Part shown: positions 42,636 to 54,505 of the stretch, in pieces
Layout of the letters: every line of letters starts with the position of its first letter
Numbering within the stretch: the stretch's first letter is position 1
Origin: Schizochytrium sp. TIO01
Lineage: Eukaryota; Sar; Bigyra; Thraustochytrida; Thraustochytriidae
DNA: 64,000 nucleotides
Reading direction: 5' to 3'
Assembly: GCA_004764695.1 (NCBI GenBank)
Contig: SMSO01000014.1
Span: 943,148 to 1,007,147 of the forward strand
Program-made: the position numbers and the translations under genes
Notes under the pieces: generated by a model
Told to the model about the DNA's origin: nothing
Databases searched by the model: none
Seen by the model: only the letters and a program-made list of their open reading frames with translations

Positions 42636-43744
42636 TTAGATACAAAAGTCATGCATTGCACAATGTGGTGCTGCTGCATGAGTTCCTTCTGTTCGCCAGC
42701 ACGAGAATATCGTGTATGCAACAAGAAAAAAACCTAAAGATTACTCGAGAGCAAGTACCTCACAGACCAAGCCGTTCGCTTTGGATGACATCATAATAGG
42801 CCTAGCTATGCTTTGAATGCATTACAAGAAACACTTGCACCAAAGCAACGGCATTATCAAGATCAGAAAACCTTGAGAAGAATAGGTTGTGTTTCTTTAA
42901 AACAAACCGTTTCTTGTCCCTAGACATGAACCCAGCAACTACTACTTTAGCTTAAACCTATCCGGTATAACATGATTTTTTTTTTTCCCTGTCCACAATG
43001 TTGAGTTCTTTCACTTGAGGGTCAGTCAGTTGTTTTTTTCAGCCTCAATGGAGTTGAATGAAACTGCTACTCAAATGTTATCCGCGTCTTTAGTAGTGCT
43101 AGAATATGTGCAAGTAATCTCCATTTCAAATCTTTTGTTGATTATAAACATTTAAACGTATATAGATAGATATGAAAGTTTGAGCCTTTGCACCGACAGT
43201 TGATGAAACAAAATCAATCTTGCGCCAGAAGTGTTATTCTATTATTGATCGATTAATGGTACAAAGCGAGCCTTCACTTCGACTATAACTTTGAAGTCCA
43301 TCACAGGAAACCTAAACGAAAAATAGTACTGGTAAATCATGAAGATGATAAGCATTACTTGGATACATGTCGCTGTTGTGGGCCTCTGCAAAGACTGATT
43401 CCTCTAGCTGGTGTCATAGTGTTCCTATTCCTCAAGCACCCTTTGAAGGTCTCAAAGATGTCTACGAAGTGTTTACAATGTTGCTCACAAGGTTTAATAA
43501 ATCAAAGTTGAGATTTCTTTGAAGACAACTTTGTGACGATACTCTCAGTAGCGTATGAAATCACTACACGAGCAACATGCAAAGTTTTTGCGAATGGAGA
43601 GGAGCAGATCCACCTCCTCCAATAAAATGTGTGGGTCATGAGAAAGGAATACTTCGGGGGCAGAAGCTGAGCACTACTAGGTTTAATCATCTGTCATATG
43701 TCGCAACTCACCAGCATCCAGCTGTTTTATTTTCCGCAACTTGC

Positions 43745-44140
43745 GTATGTAGTACATTGGCACTTTTCCTGGGATCTACAATTTACAAGTGACTTGAAAC
43801 TTGTATTGTTGTTAGTTCAGAATTTCTAGTAGTTAACTTAGCTACATGACGTAAAAAATGAAGAGATGTCGCATGAAAAAAACATGAATGGAAACCAATA
43901 CTTATGTAGTGAAAAATCTACAGCACTTACTCACGTGTTTTGTAAAGTGTAGTGACTCTTTTTCTGAGATCTAAAATTTGCAAGTGACTTGAAACTTGTG
44001 TTGTTGTTAGTTCAGGATTTATGGTACTTAACTTAGCTACGTGACGTCAAAAATGAACAGATGGCGCATGAAAACAACATGAATAAAAACCAATACTTAT
44101 ACAGTGAGAAATCTACAGCACTTACTCACGTATTTTGTAA
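43745..44140. repeat. Direct tandem duplication (~195 bp, two copies)
   Basis: Copy 1 about 43745-43945 and copy 2 about 43946-44140. Shared tracts include CAAGTGACTTGAAACTTGT, TTGTTGTTAGTTCAG, CTTAGCTAC and CTACAGCACTTACTCACGT. Copy 1 keeps CACGTG (43932); copy 2 has CACGTA at the same place. Confidence 0.9.
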
Positions 44141-44763
44141 ATTGAACAAAGACAAAGTACTATTCCGACTATTTTCTTATTGACCTACATGTCGCATCGC
44201 TGGACTGCATTTGTCATTCAGAAGAATCAATTAACAATCATCAGCGTTGGTTTAAATTGCAGACGTATTGGATAGCTTGCACCACAGAATCCAGTATTTG
44301 TCTCGAAAAAATGGACAATAGCTGAAATTTGAAATGAATCGCATTTTTTTCACATGAGTCTATGATAACTGCCATGCAGTCAACGCAAGTTAAGCCGAAA
44401 TTATCCGAATATGTATTGTATATGTCTGGTAACGAAAATAATAGACAGGGAATAAAAAGTCTACTGACAACAGCAACGCAAGAAGATGCAACGTTTAAGA
44501 GTCTTTGTATCTACTGGAATATAAAGTTGATGGGAAGTAGACCTCAAGAATCAATGAGTGGTTTGCAGCTACTCTTGCCCCAAGCCTTACAGCTCAGCCA
44601 TCTTTTATGCAAATGCCTTGTCTAATAATCCAAATCTTATATATCCAGAGAGAAGACATGGTTCATATACTTTATATAAAGTGGTAATGGTTACAGCGGC
44701 ACGTGCTTGTATTTATTTATAGCAAAAAAGGAATAGGATTGCACACTTTCCGAATCTGAATAA

Positions 44764-44802
44764 GGCTGCCAGCTCTTGGCAGCCATTCAAGAGCTGGCAG
44801 CC
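44764..44802. repeat. Perfect 15-bp inverted repeat (hairpin, 9-nt loop)
   Basis: GGCTGCCAGCTCTTG (44764-44778) pairs with CAAGAGCTGGCAGCC (44788-44802). The 13-mer GGCAGCCATTCAA is also directly repeated at 44778 and 44796. No T-run follows, so it is not a Pol III terminator. Confidence 0.9.
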
Positions 44803-47800
44803 ATTCAAACATGTGCTCGGCACACAAGTGTCCGGACTCTTTGATGCGTCTATGAAATACATATGTCAAAACTCTAGTACACAAAATACGTCAAGATGCA
44901 GCAAGCTCGTCGTTTTAGGAATACAAATTCATACAGTTGATAAATGAACAATTTTTTCGTGTCTTATTCAAGTAAAGCAGCTAGACAATACCTTCTAGCA
45001 GTACTGGGGGGATCGATATTCCTTGATTGACCAGAAAACTTGCAGGAAATTCAACCTGCCAAGCGTCGTTCTGTTTCTGTTAGTTCTCTGATTCACAGAA
45101 GAGAAGAAAATAGTTTCATTTAAAAAGCATTTGTCCCACAAGGCGAACGTTCTAGGACATAAGAGGTGAAGTTGCTGAATTCAGCTGGTCGACACAGTCC
45201 TGTATCTCTGCACAGCTCCATTCATGGTAGAAATACTTTGCAAGATTCAGAAGAGTCGAGTTGGTTTGCTGTGCAGCCGCCATGCAGGGTCAAGGGAAAA
45301 GTCGTGATGAATCAAGGGATTTCAGCCTGGGTGCTCATACCTTTCAGCTGTTTTGGAGAGACAAATGAGCTTGATTCGATACCTGCCCACGAGCTGGTCG
45401 ATGCTCCTCAGACGCGAACAAATTCGAGACGGGGCATGGAAATAGCGAACTTTTTATCAAACAAAGGATGTTAGCGCACGAGTAGTGTTTTGAGCCCACT
45501 ATACAGACGTTAACAAACATATCAAACAAACGTGCTGTACGTGCCGGCAGCACCTTTTAAATATATAATGTTTATCATGGCACGCGCAGCACTTTTCATA
45601 TCCATTCATAATGTAATCGAAACAGATCGCCATGCCTCCGAGGATCGGCTTCCGGATTCACATGGATCCATTCGAATGGTTGGTAGTAGTCGCGGTATTC
45701 ACTTCCATGTGCCACTCAAGATGCCTACTCCCCAATCCAAGGCCCAGATTGAGGCGCGCGTCAAAGTATTCATCCGCGCAACCTTCGAAATTGTAGCGAC
45801 ATGAGCGTGAGTAGCTAGCAGCTTCTTTCGCCTCACCGTGCAGCCCAGAACGTCGCGGCGCCACTGCTGGTAGGACTGCACAAGATCTCTGCACCTCCTG
45901 CTTCTTGACTCGTGCTCTTAGAAATGTGCCTTTACAGTAGCCATCACTCCTCGCCTCGACTCCAAGCTGTCCAAGCGTGCTTGTGGCCCCCCTGACGCTC
46001 CCAACTACCAACTACCGAATCTTCAGATTGGCCCACAGTGACCAGATCAAGTGTGCACACCTCCATTGATTGATCAGCATCTTTTCTTGATCAAACAAAA
46101 GCGCCCACAGAGCTCTTGGTTTGGAACTAAAGAAAAGGAATAAAAACTAAAAATTAGAATGAGGGAAGTAGATTAAAATCACAAAAAGGAGGTACCAGTC
46201 AACTATTTCCAGGTTTTCGAAATTGTCATGATGGCACTTGAGCAGCATCGAGGCACCAGCTAGCTTAGCTAGGTACCTACAAGTTTGTTGAAAGAAGCAG
46301 TCGCGCTGCGTTTGAGGATTGTTACGGCAATACGTAGTCTTGCTGTCGGGAGATCTTGACTTGTAGAACGCAGGTTTTACTTCGTACGTGCCTGCCTACC
46401 TACCGCTGCGTATCGAGCGACGAGAGCGGAGCTTTTTTGCGAGTCGAATTGTTTGAATACCTGCGATTACTTAAAGGTTTTACAACAAAAAGAGTACCTT
46501 TTAGAGGTTGTATAGCATGCCTTTAAGAAAGAAGAAGAGAAAGGAATACACCGGAGTGGTGGCTTAGGCTCATCTATCGCTAGCCTAGTCTTCCCCACGA
46601 TCATCCACCTTCTTCATAGACTCACCCAAACATACATCACGATCACCTTGAAAGGCTACAGTATTTAAAGGCGAGGGGCACAACCAGCACCATAAATGTC
46701 TACACGGCGGTTTTCGCTCAGGCTGCGCCAGGAATTGCAACGTCAGAAGATTCGGCTGATACGCGACACCAAGTTAGTGAAATGGTAAATTTGATGTTCA
46801 TGGAAAAGACCAAAAAGAAACGTGAGGAAATTGAGAGCCGCGCGTCCCGCCTTTTAATCAGGCTCGGATATAAGTTCTCATGTGCAAAGCTGCGTTAATT
46901 CTTTCTTGGAGGCAATCGGCTCTACCCTGGTTGTAAACAATTTGAAGTAGTTTGCAATCAGCTCACGTTAACCTTTTCACGCGGCCTACTCAACCATATG
47001 AATCATTAGCATTTCATCCCTCATGCACCTGTTCACCGAGTTTGAGCCACGATGTGTTCAGAAGTGAAGGCACCGCTGGTTTCTCCTTTGGGAGTGTATG
47101 GAAATGCATAGGGACGAGATGGATTATCAGCACGTAGGTTTGTCTGAAATCAATGGGGGGTTACACTTTGTAATGGTTTACAAGTGCCTAAAAAGGGACA
47201 TAATGGCGTAAGAGCTGTTCAACTAAGAAACAAGAGCTCGCGAAGCTTTATTCAGGGCTTTGCAGTGCGTAACCTGGAGCGTTCGGGAGGAATGGACGGC
47301 GATTTGTGAGCCGCAGCTCATAAGAAGCAGGAATGCAACGATTGGTTAGAAACCTGGAACGTGCTCAGCTAAGTTGACGAAGCGAACTTAATTCATCAAA
47401 GTATCTGAATCTTCTTTTGCACTTTGCCCGAGTGATACTTCCAACTTACAACCCATTGCGGCCTCAGCTTTGTAGTCGCCAGTGGCTCGTTGTACCTGCT
47501 GTCTATTAAACATCTCTAATTGCCTACAATTCTTTCATGTAAAAAAATTAATTAATTTGAATTAAGGAAGGCTTGCGGAGATGGTCACTTTAGAAAAGTC
47601 GCTCGGATTCCCAGTTTATAGCTGAAAGTCCAACTCTTTGAAAAACACTGCTGAGCTTTTGGGGCGAAGGTTTTACTGGCACAATGCTGAAAGATACAGA
47701 CCCGGACTTTAGAACGAACTTCCTCTCCGCAATGATTTATCTTCATTTAAAAAATAAAATAAAAATGTTTTCATTCTAAAAATAAAGCAAAATAAAATAG

Positions 47801-47832
47801 AAATGAAAATAAGTGAAATGAAATGAAGAAAA

Positions 47833-47860
47833 ATTATTATTATTATTATTATTATTTTAT
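47833..47860. repeat. (ATT)n microsatellite
   Basis: About nine ATT units in A/T-rich DNA. Confidence 0.85.
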
Positions 47861-48277
47861 TGATATCACAAAAATAAATGTTTTGTTGCTCTCAACAAAA
47901 GTAAACTTGAGTTATATAGTAGCTTCTCTTCCTTCCAAACTCCTCCACATCACATTATAGAACGGTTTTATTCATAAATGCAAAACAAAACATTGTCACT
48001 AAAAAAAAAAAACTAGGCTTACTCCTTTATTATCAAAATTATTAATTTGAAAGAATAAGTACATATTAAAGAATTATAAATTGTTTAATTAAACAAGTGC
48101 TCTGATGCACCTTAAATTGGTCCTGTCAAGCTGTGCATCAGGTTCATGTTGCCCATCTCGGTCTCACGCAAAGAAAATCTAATGCCTCCACCTTGGCTTC
48201 TGTGGTTTCGTCAGTACAGCACTTACAGCAACATCAAATAAATCAAAGAGAGAAAATTGTATCTAAAAGGAGTCGCG

Positions 48278-48283
48278 CACGTG
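48278..48283. promoter_or_regulatory. CACGTG (E-box/Pho4-type) site
   Basis: Palindromic CACGTG in context CGCGCACGTGAT, about 1.2 kb before the first phosphate transporter ATG. Part of the cluster described in the findings. Confidence 0.45.
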
Positions 48284-49006
48284 ATCCGAGATCGGAAAAC
48301 AAATACTTTCACTTGTCAAAAAGTTGGATGGACAAGCAAAGCAACCTAAGTCCCACACCAAAACAAGGGTGATTTTGCAATCCTGGGCAACACTATGAGA
48401 AGACGAATCCAAGGTACCCTCTGGTTACGTATGCAATTATAGGGGGCAGGAATCCGGAAGGTCATCAAGGGGATCAGGGGTTCATTGGGGGAGTCATGTA
48501 AGTATTCAACTTTATACTACCCTCCATAGGATATCCTAATTATATGTGTTTTGATATGGAACTTTTGGCACTCCTTTGGAAAAAAAAAAATGTCTCAAAT
48601 CTCTCAACAACTACGAAGCAAACGCTACTTAGCTAGCGGGGTATTGATGGATGAGTATAAATAGCACGAAACTCAACTCTAAAACAACGGAGCAGACACT
48701 CTCATCTATCAATTTGCACCTTCATTTCGTTTCACGCTTCTAGACCAGCCCATTTAATTGCAAAATAAACTAAGATAAGAAAGCGGGAAAAAGCACATTA
48801 TCTGCTTCAAAAAAGAAAAGTTTGTCTTCGTAATACATTAAATGGCTATCGTTTGGAGCGGATTTCCAAGGTTGAAGACCTCGAAACATTGTTTTGCGCG
48901 CGCTGCGTCGCGGCTCAACTCTATCTGAAACACGTTTTGTGGCGCTTGGCTTACTCTGTCCATTGTTTTCTTTTCTCTTTTCTAAAACTCGGTAATTGAA
49001 GAGCAT

Positions 49007-49016
49007 GCACGTGCAG
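49007..49016. promoter_or_regulatory. GCACGTGCAG element upstream of transporter copy 1
   Basis: The 10-mer lies 447 bp before the ATG at 49464. The same 10-mer occurs upstream of copies 2 and 3. Confidence 0.6.
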
Positions 49017-49463
49017 CGAGGAAATTCTTGACATAGAGTTACCAAGGTACCTTTATTCTGAGGTTCCATACGTACTGCAGGACATTCCTATGTGTCTTGG
49101 CACACTTTATGGCTAAATTGCGGTCAGAGGATCGTGCGAAGGACAGACATTACAAATAGGAGAAGGTTGTCTCATAGAAAAGCCAAGATTCGGCGTACTC
49201 TCAAGGATCACCATGAAGCAACACAGCTACCTCCAAGTGTCTCTGCGCATAGATATCATGAATTGACAAAACTATGTTGTCTACCTTGTAGCAGCCAATA
49301 TTTAATAGATCAAGATGGTTGTTCGGTCTTGCCAATGCCAATCGGACCAAAGCAAACCCGAAACTCAAGAGAGAGCAAACAAACCGAGAAAAACAAAGAC
49401 AGGTAAAAGAAAGGCTCTGACCTTTGCAACCATCGTCTTCAGTTTTTCAACTTTTTCGCAACA

Positions 49464-51143
49464 ATGCAGATGCCTCATTTCACGCCCAAGGGCGTAGCCA
49501 TCGGCTTTGGCCTCTTTGTTGGCATTCTCTTCTTTCTCTACTGGTTCCTTGTTGGTCTTGCCCTTCTTGGTGATGCCTTCAAGATTATTGCTGGTGCCTC
49601 CTCTGGTTCGCTCTTCAACTCTGTCTCAAACCCTGTCGCTGGTCTCATGGTCGGTATTCTTGCTACCGTCCTCGTTCAGTCATCCTCCACCACCACCTCG
49701 ATCATTGTCGCAGCTGCTGGCGCTGGTGTTTTGCCCGTCTCCACTGGTATCCCGATGGTCTTCGGTGCTAACATCGGTACTTCTGTCACCAACACCATCG
49801 TGTCTCTTGGTTTTGTCGGCGACCGTGAGCAGTACCGTCGCGGCTTCGCTGGTGCCACTGTCCACGATATGTTCAACTACATGAACGTCATCTTCTGGCT
49901 TCCCCTCGAGTCCATCTCCTCTGCTATCAACGGTGGCAACGGTGGTGTGCTTTACCTCATCACCAAGGAAATCGCAAAGGGCTTCACTGCTTGTGAGGGC
50001 GACTGCGAGGACTGGGAGGGCCCTCTTAAGGTTATCACTGAGGCTATCTCCAAGCGTATCATCACTGTTGACAAGGATGTTATCAAGGATTTCGCTTACG
50101 GCAAACCCTCCATCGATCTTTGCAAGGACTTCCTCTGCACTAGCCAGTACGACTCTGACACCAACACTTGCCACAACCACAAGTTCAACCAGAAGCGTTG
50201 TGCCACCTCCGAATATGCTGTTGTCGGTCACTGTAACGAGTTCGGCAACAACACCAAGGCCAAGGCCGAGTTCAACTATTGCATTCGTGACTCACTCAAT
50301 GTGTCTGTCTCCGATATCACCGTCGACCAGGATGCCCTCTCTGGCGCTCTTGAGCACTTCAACAGCTACAAGCTCAACAAGGCTGGTGCTTTCTATGAGG
50401 CTGGTATGCAGACTTCTGCTGGCTGGGTCGCTCTTCTTCTCTCTCTTGTGATGCTCATTGGATCTCTTCTCTGCATGGTCAAGCTTCTCGGAATTGCAAT
50501 CCGTGGTGCTGCTGAGGATGTGCTCAAGAAGGCTCTCAACATGAACGGCTACCTCGCGATTATCGTTGGCTGTGGTGTGACAATGTTTGTGCAGTCATCT
50601 TCGATCACAACCTCGACTTTGACTCCTCTGGTTGCTATGGGTACCTTGACTTTGGAGGGTATGCTTCCGTTGACTTTGGGAGCCAACATTGGAACTACGT
50701 TGACTGGTGTTTTGGCATCGTTGGTGGGCTCTTCAACCGATGGATTTCAGCTTGCTATGTGCCACGTGCTGTTCAACGTGTTTGGTGTTTTGATGTTTTA
50801 CCCTTGGGAACGTATTCGTGAGCTTCCTCTCAGTGCAGCGCGTCATTTGGGTGATCTTGCTGCTACGTTCAAGGCCTTCCCTGTGTTTTACATCATCATG
50901 TTGTTCTTGGTGTACCCTGGCTTCTTCCTCGCCATTAGTGTTGCATACGACACCAAGAATGCTGGAGGTATTGCTGGTGGTACTATTGCCATTATTGCTT
51001 TCGTTGCGATTCATGTTGGCTTCTTCTTTTGGTACCTCCGCCGCGGAGGCAAGCAGATCTTGGTCAGCCGCTTTGGTTTTGATGAGGACAAGGCACAAAA
51101 CTCTAAGCTCGAGTCTTCTGCAGTCAACCCGATGAACCTCTAA
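49464..51143 (+). CDS. SLC34-type Na+/phosphate cotransporter, copy 1
   Basis: 559 codons, no intron. The two inverted Na_Pi_cotrans repeats carry the QSSST motif (VLVQSSSTTTS from residue about 71) and QSSS again (MFVQSSSITTS, about 376). Family blocks: GIPMVFGANIGTSVTNTIVSLG, RRGFAGATVHDMFNYMNVIFWLPLE, and later LPLTLGANIGTTLTGVLASL. Between the repeats is a large Cys-rich extracellular loop (about 205-290: DLCKDFLC, TNTCHNHKF, KRCATSEY, GHCNEF, FNYCIRD) with NNT and NVS glycosylation sequons. The C-terminus is charged. SLC34 proteins import Na+ and phosphate at the plasma membrane. It is the first of three tandem copies and shares a 3' flank with copy 2. Confidence 0.95.
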   Translation: MQMPHFTPKGVAIGFGLFVGILFFLYWFLVGLALLGDAFKIIAGASSGSLFNSVSNPVAGLMVGILATVLVQSSSTTTSIIVAAAGAGVLPVSTGIPMVFGANIGTSVTNTIVSLGFVGDREQYRRGFAGATVHDMFNYMNVIFWLPLESISSAINGGNGGVLYLITKEIAKGFTACEGDCEDWEGPLKVITEAISKRIITVDKDVIKDFAYGKPSIDLCKDFLCTSQYDSDTNTCHNHKFNQKRCATSEYAVVGHCNEFGNNTKAKAEFNYCIRDSLNVSVSDITVDQDALSGALEHFNSYKLNKAGAFYEAGMQTSAGWVALLLSLVMLIGSLLCMVKLLGIAIRGAAEDVLKKALNMNGYLAIIVGCGVTMFVQSSSITTSTLTPLVAMGTLTLEGMLPLTLGANIGTTLTGVLASLVGSSTDGFQLAMCHVLFNVFGVLMFYPWERIRELPLSAARHLGDLAATFKAFPVFYIIMLFLVYPGFFLAISVAYDTKNAGGIAGGTIAIIAFVAIHVGFFFWYLRRGGKQILVSRFGFDEDKAQNSKLESSAVNPMNL

Positions 51144-52175
51144 ACATCGAATAAACTCTCTTGAGAGACCATTCAAACCTGTCATAGCGTCTCTGGGCAT
51201 CCCCGTCTTTATATTTTGCCCACGTAGTTCGTTTCTTTAATTCTGTGCAAGCATTTTAAATTGTGTTGAAAAAAAACTCTTGAGAATTGTGCAATTTGGT
51301 TGTGAAAACAATGTTTTGAAGATTGGCGAGGTTCTACCTACCTTTAAAAAAGAAACGTTCTCAACTTGAAACTATCAATTGAGGCTGACAATGTGACTGC
51401 AATCCCAGGTCTCGTCGTATACGAAAAGTGAAGAACGATGGCGCCACGACGTTGATTTCGGAGGAAAATCTAACCCTCGTGTCCCACGCGTCTCCAGGAA
51501 CTTTAGCTCATCTCTGAACAAATTCGAATGTCGATGTGCACTGCTACATGTTGGCTATGAAAAGTCACCTACACACTGAAACATTTCAATTACCCAGTGA
51601 ACTATCCACTGTCTTTTTTACGATACCTATTGCAAAGATATCCTGAGTAATGTTACGTAAGCTTAGATGTAACGAGAGAATGAATACATTGGTATGGCTT
51701 TGGCACTGGCCTTCATAAAATCAAATGTTGTGCCACGCAAGTACATACAGGCAACTTTTCTCAACAGATATTTTAAGGTGCATCCCAATCGAGCTTCTTT
51801 TTCATTTCCAATTTTTTTTTTAATGAAAAAAAAAAAAACTCCAGAGGAAAAAGACGGATTGGCCCCCAAAAGAGATCAGAGAGCATATACAATAGCTCTC
51901 ACACGCCGTAAGTAAAGCTATGTCGATACAAAAATATGTAGAAGAAAAAAAAACAAAAAAAAAACACGAAGGTCCCCTCCACGTTGTTACCTTTACACGT
52001 TGAAGTCTTGATTTGGACTATTTTTTTCTTTTCTTTTTTTTTTCTCCACGAAGGTCACGTCTTCAAAGTTATACATTGTCTGGTTACTTCCAAGTGTCTT
52101 TATATAACTTAGCTGACTAGATTCGATTGGGGGGTGTACAGTGCAAGTCACGAGTCCCAGTCCCTGTTGTTATGG

Positions 52176-52181
52176 CACGTG
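52176..52181. promoter_or_regulatory. CACGTG site
   Basis: Context TGGCACGTGTTT. Part of the intergenic cluster around the transporter array. Confidence 0.35.
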
Positions 52182-52805
52182 TTTTTATTTGTTTTTGCTT
52201 GTTCATTTCAAACAGCTTTGTATCTCTGACTTATATTTCGCAGTGAAATTGTAGACATTGGAGCGTTGAGATGCAATTTCATCAAGGAGAGGCTAGACAT
52301 TCGAAAGAATGTCGGTCATGCTGATACGCTTCTGAGACCATGCTATGTTTACATTCCATGTCAACAAACTAAAACATGGCTGCAAAACAAAGTCTTTATC
52401 CCAGTTGTCTCCCTTTGAGCATCTGTTGGCGACAGAACAAGCCCTATCATAAGTTCGGCAATCAGAAATGTACGTGTAGTTTCAGGGAAAGAAGGTTGTC
52501 CCAGAAAATATATCGACCTTATAGTTACTAGGTGAACACATCCTTCTGAACCCTGATATATTGTTGGTCATGTTCTCCCTTAAAACATCAATGCGATCAT
52601 CTCAGTAGATGAAGATAGTGCCACATTAATTTGCAGTGCTTTTTGGATGCGATTTGAAATTTCGTCATGAACCAACTAACCTAGTTGGAATTTCAATTTC
52701 ACAGCGATGATGCTTACTTCTTCTTAACAAACTACAGACCGGAGACGAGACCAGGCGCAGCGAGGGTGGACCCTTTTTCGGTTCTTTATAATTTAATATT
52801 TCCGG

Positions 52806-52811
52806 CACGTG
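52806..52811. promoter_or_regulatory. CACGTG site
   Basis: Context CCGGCACGTGTGG. Part of the cluster. Confidence 0.35.
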
Positions 52812-53100
52812 TGGTATATTTCTTCTTTGAGCAAGAATTGCAGTATTCTTTAAAAACATCTACAGGTTTGTATCAGCTCATGCGAAAGAGACTAAATCGC
52901 GACTCAAAGATGAACCCCTGCGAATCCCCATTCCGCGTGACCAAAGTTTCTACTTCTTCCCAATTTAAAAAGAAATGCGAAATGGTGCAGCACCATGAAT
53001 CTTCTGAATGAAATCGAGTAGTACTTGGAGGTTTTACACAGGCTGCAAGGGAGAAGGACCACGAGGAGGAAGGCACAACCAGCCACTGGGAGCATTGGAA

Positions 53101-53108
53101 GCACGTGC
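53101..53108. promoter_or_regulatory. GCACGTGC site
   Basis: Context AAGCACGTGCGA. 8-bp extended form of the motif. Confidence 0.4.
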
Positions 53109-53650
53109 GAGCTGCGTTTGCACTCTATTCAAGCAAGCACGCTGCTGCAAGCCCGTTCATTTAAAGGAATTCATTATAACCACTTGCTCTACGAGGTCCT
53201 AGTTGCATCTTCAAAAACCGATTTGAAAAAAATGCAACAATTTAAGGTGGATTTAAATGTAGACGAACACGTCGACACGATCGAAAAGCCTGTGTCCACT
53301 GGAGAGAAAGTAAGGTAAAAACGTTGGTTTCTAAGTACTTACCACACCTATGCATCAAAATACGATCCAAGTGAGTTCCTGGAGCGCTGGTATGAGTGGC
53401 TTTCGCCGCATCTATTCTTGTTTACACTTCACAGTCCAGTGGGTCAAATTATTATTTTTCAAGGCTTGATTGCAGAACAATCAAGATGGTGTTAAAATTC
53501 GCGCTATCAGAGAAAATATTCAGAAACAACGATATAACACCATCCCTTAAATATTGCTATATTGATATGTAAACGTACATCAGAATTATAGCATACGTTT
53601 GCGTACAGTCTGTCCCATCAGAGTTCAATATTTCCATATTTGTCTTGCTT

Positions 53651-53700
53651 TTTCCTTTCCTTTCCTTTCCTTTCCTTTCCTTTCCTTTCCTTTCCTTTCC
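53651..53700. repeat. (TTTCC)10 pentanucleotide repeat
   Basis: Ten perfect units followed by a T-run. Confidence 0.9.
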
Positions 53701-53865
53701 TTTTTTTTTTTTTTTTTTCAATTTAAAATTAAAAAAGAAAAGGAAAAATAACTATTACACTTTCCTGTTCAGGCACAAATTGAGCCTATTCAATTTTTAT
53801 TTTTCTTCACAGTAAAAAGTGTTTTACATAAAAGAAGAAAAAAATGATAATGCACAGCACGCATG

Positions 53866-53875
53866 GCACGTGCAG
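53866..53875. promoter_or_regulatory. GCACGTGCAG element upstream of transporter copy 2
   Basis: Same 10-mer as at 49007 and 58941; 630 bp before the ATG at 54506. Confidence 0.6.
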
Positions 53876-54505
53876 CAACGTCTTTGAGCAAGACAGACTT
53901 GGGTTAACTTCTTTTTTTCATAGGACTTAGTCACAGATGTCCACCGCGAAAGCCATCATTATTGACGTTCGGCTGCCCTTTCCTAATTTCAATTAAATGA
54001 ATATATATATAAATAAATGAAAAAAGGAAAAAGCAACAGGGGGCTGTAAAGTTTGAAAGGAATGAGGAGAAAGTAGCACATGGTTCTCGCTTTGAACATC
54101 GCAAAGAAACAGAACACAAGGGACACATCACGAATGTAATGACAGTAAAGTGTGGCTCAGTTCCTCACTAGAAGAGGGGAGGTCCTTTCTCTAAAGCAAA
54201 AACAGAATGGTTGCCTCCGTTGCCTAATTTTTAATTTTTTTAACTTCTTTCATCCTCTCTAACATCAGGGAGACCATCTTGAGAGTATACACTCAAGACT
54301 GATTGTATATGTCCAAGGAAGAAGGATTAAGAGAGTCACCAACTCGCAAGCATTGTGCCACAACTTGCCCCGGATTGCAAGCAAAACCACAACCTCCAAA
54401 GTCTCAAGACAAAGCAATTCCACAACCTCAAACCATCAACGATTTTTGGAGCTTAGGAGTCCACTCCATTTTCATACACATTTCACAGACTTTGCCAACC
54501 AAAAA

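Larger units (their letters stand above)
42636..49463. other. Long gene-poor AT-rich region upstream of the phosphate transporter array
   Basis: About 6.8 kb. No open frame has family features or a convincing ATG. It contains a 2-copy tandem duplication (43745-44140), a perfect hairpin (44764-44802), an ATT microsatellite (about 47833-47860), and CACGTG at 43932, 44700, 48278 and 49008. TACCTAC motifs lie at 46274 and 46397. A 30-codon Arg-rich frame at 46696 ending in a donor-like GTAAAT is too weak to call. Confidence 0.6.
51144..54505. other. Spacer between transporter copies 1 and 2
   Basis: AT-rich, no supported gene. The first ~100 bp (51180-51260) match the region after copy 2 (56220-56300), including GTCTTTATA and CGTTTCTTTAATTCTGTG. 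CACGTG occurs at 52176, 52806, 53102 and 53867. Confidence 0.6.

Noticed and set aside
46696-46785. Short frame MSTRRFSLRLRQEL... ending near a GTAAAT donor-like site
   Set aside because: Only 30 codons; I could not find a downstream exon with convincing protein character.
49680-50231. 183-codon antisense frame in transporter copy 1 (and its twin at 54728-55279)
   Set aside because: Mirrors the coding strand's codon bias and is conserved only because the SLC34 sequence is conserved.
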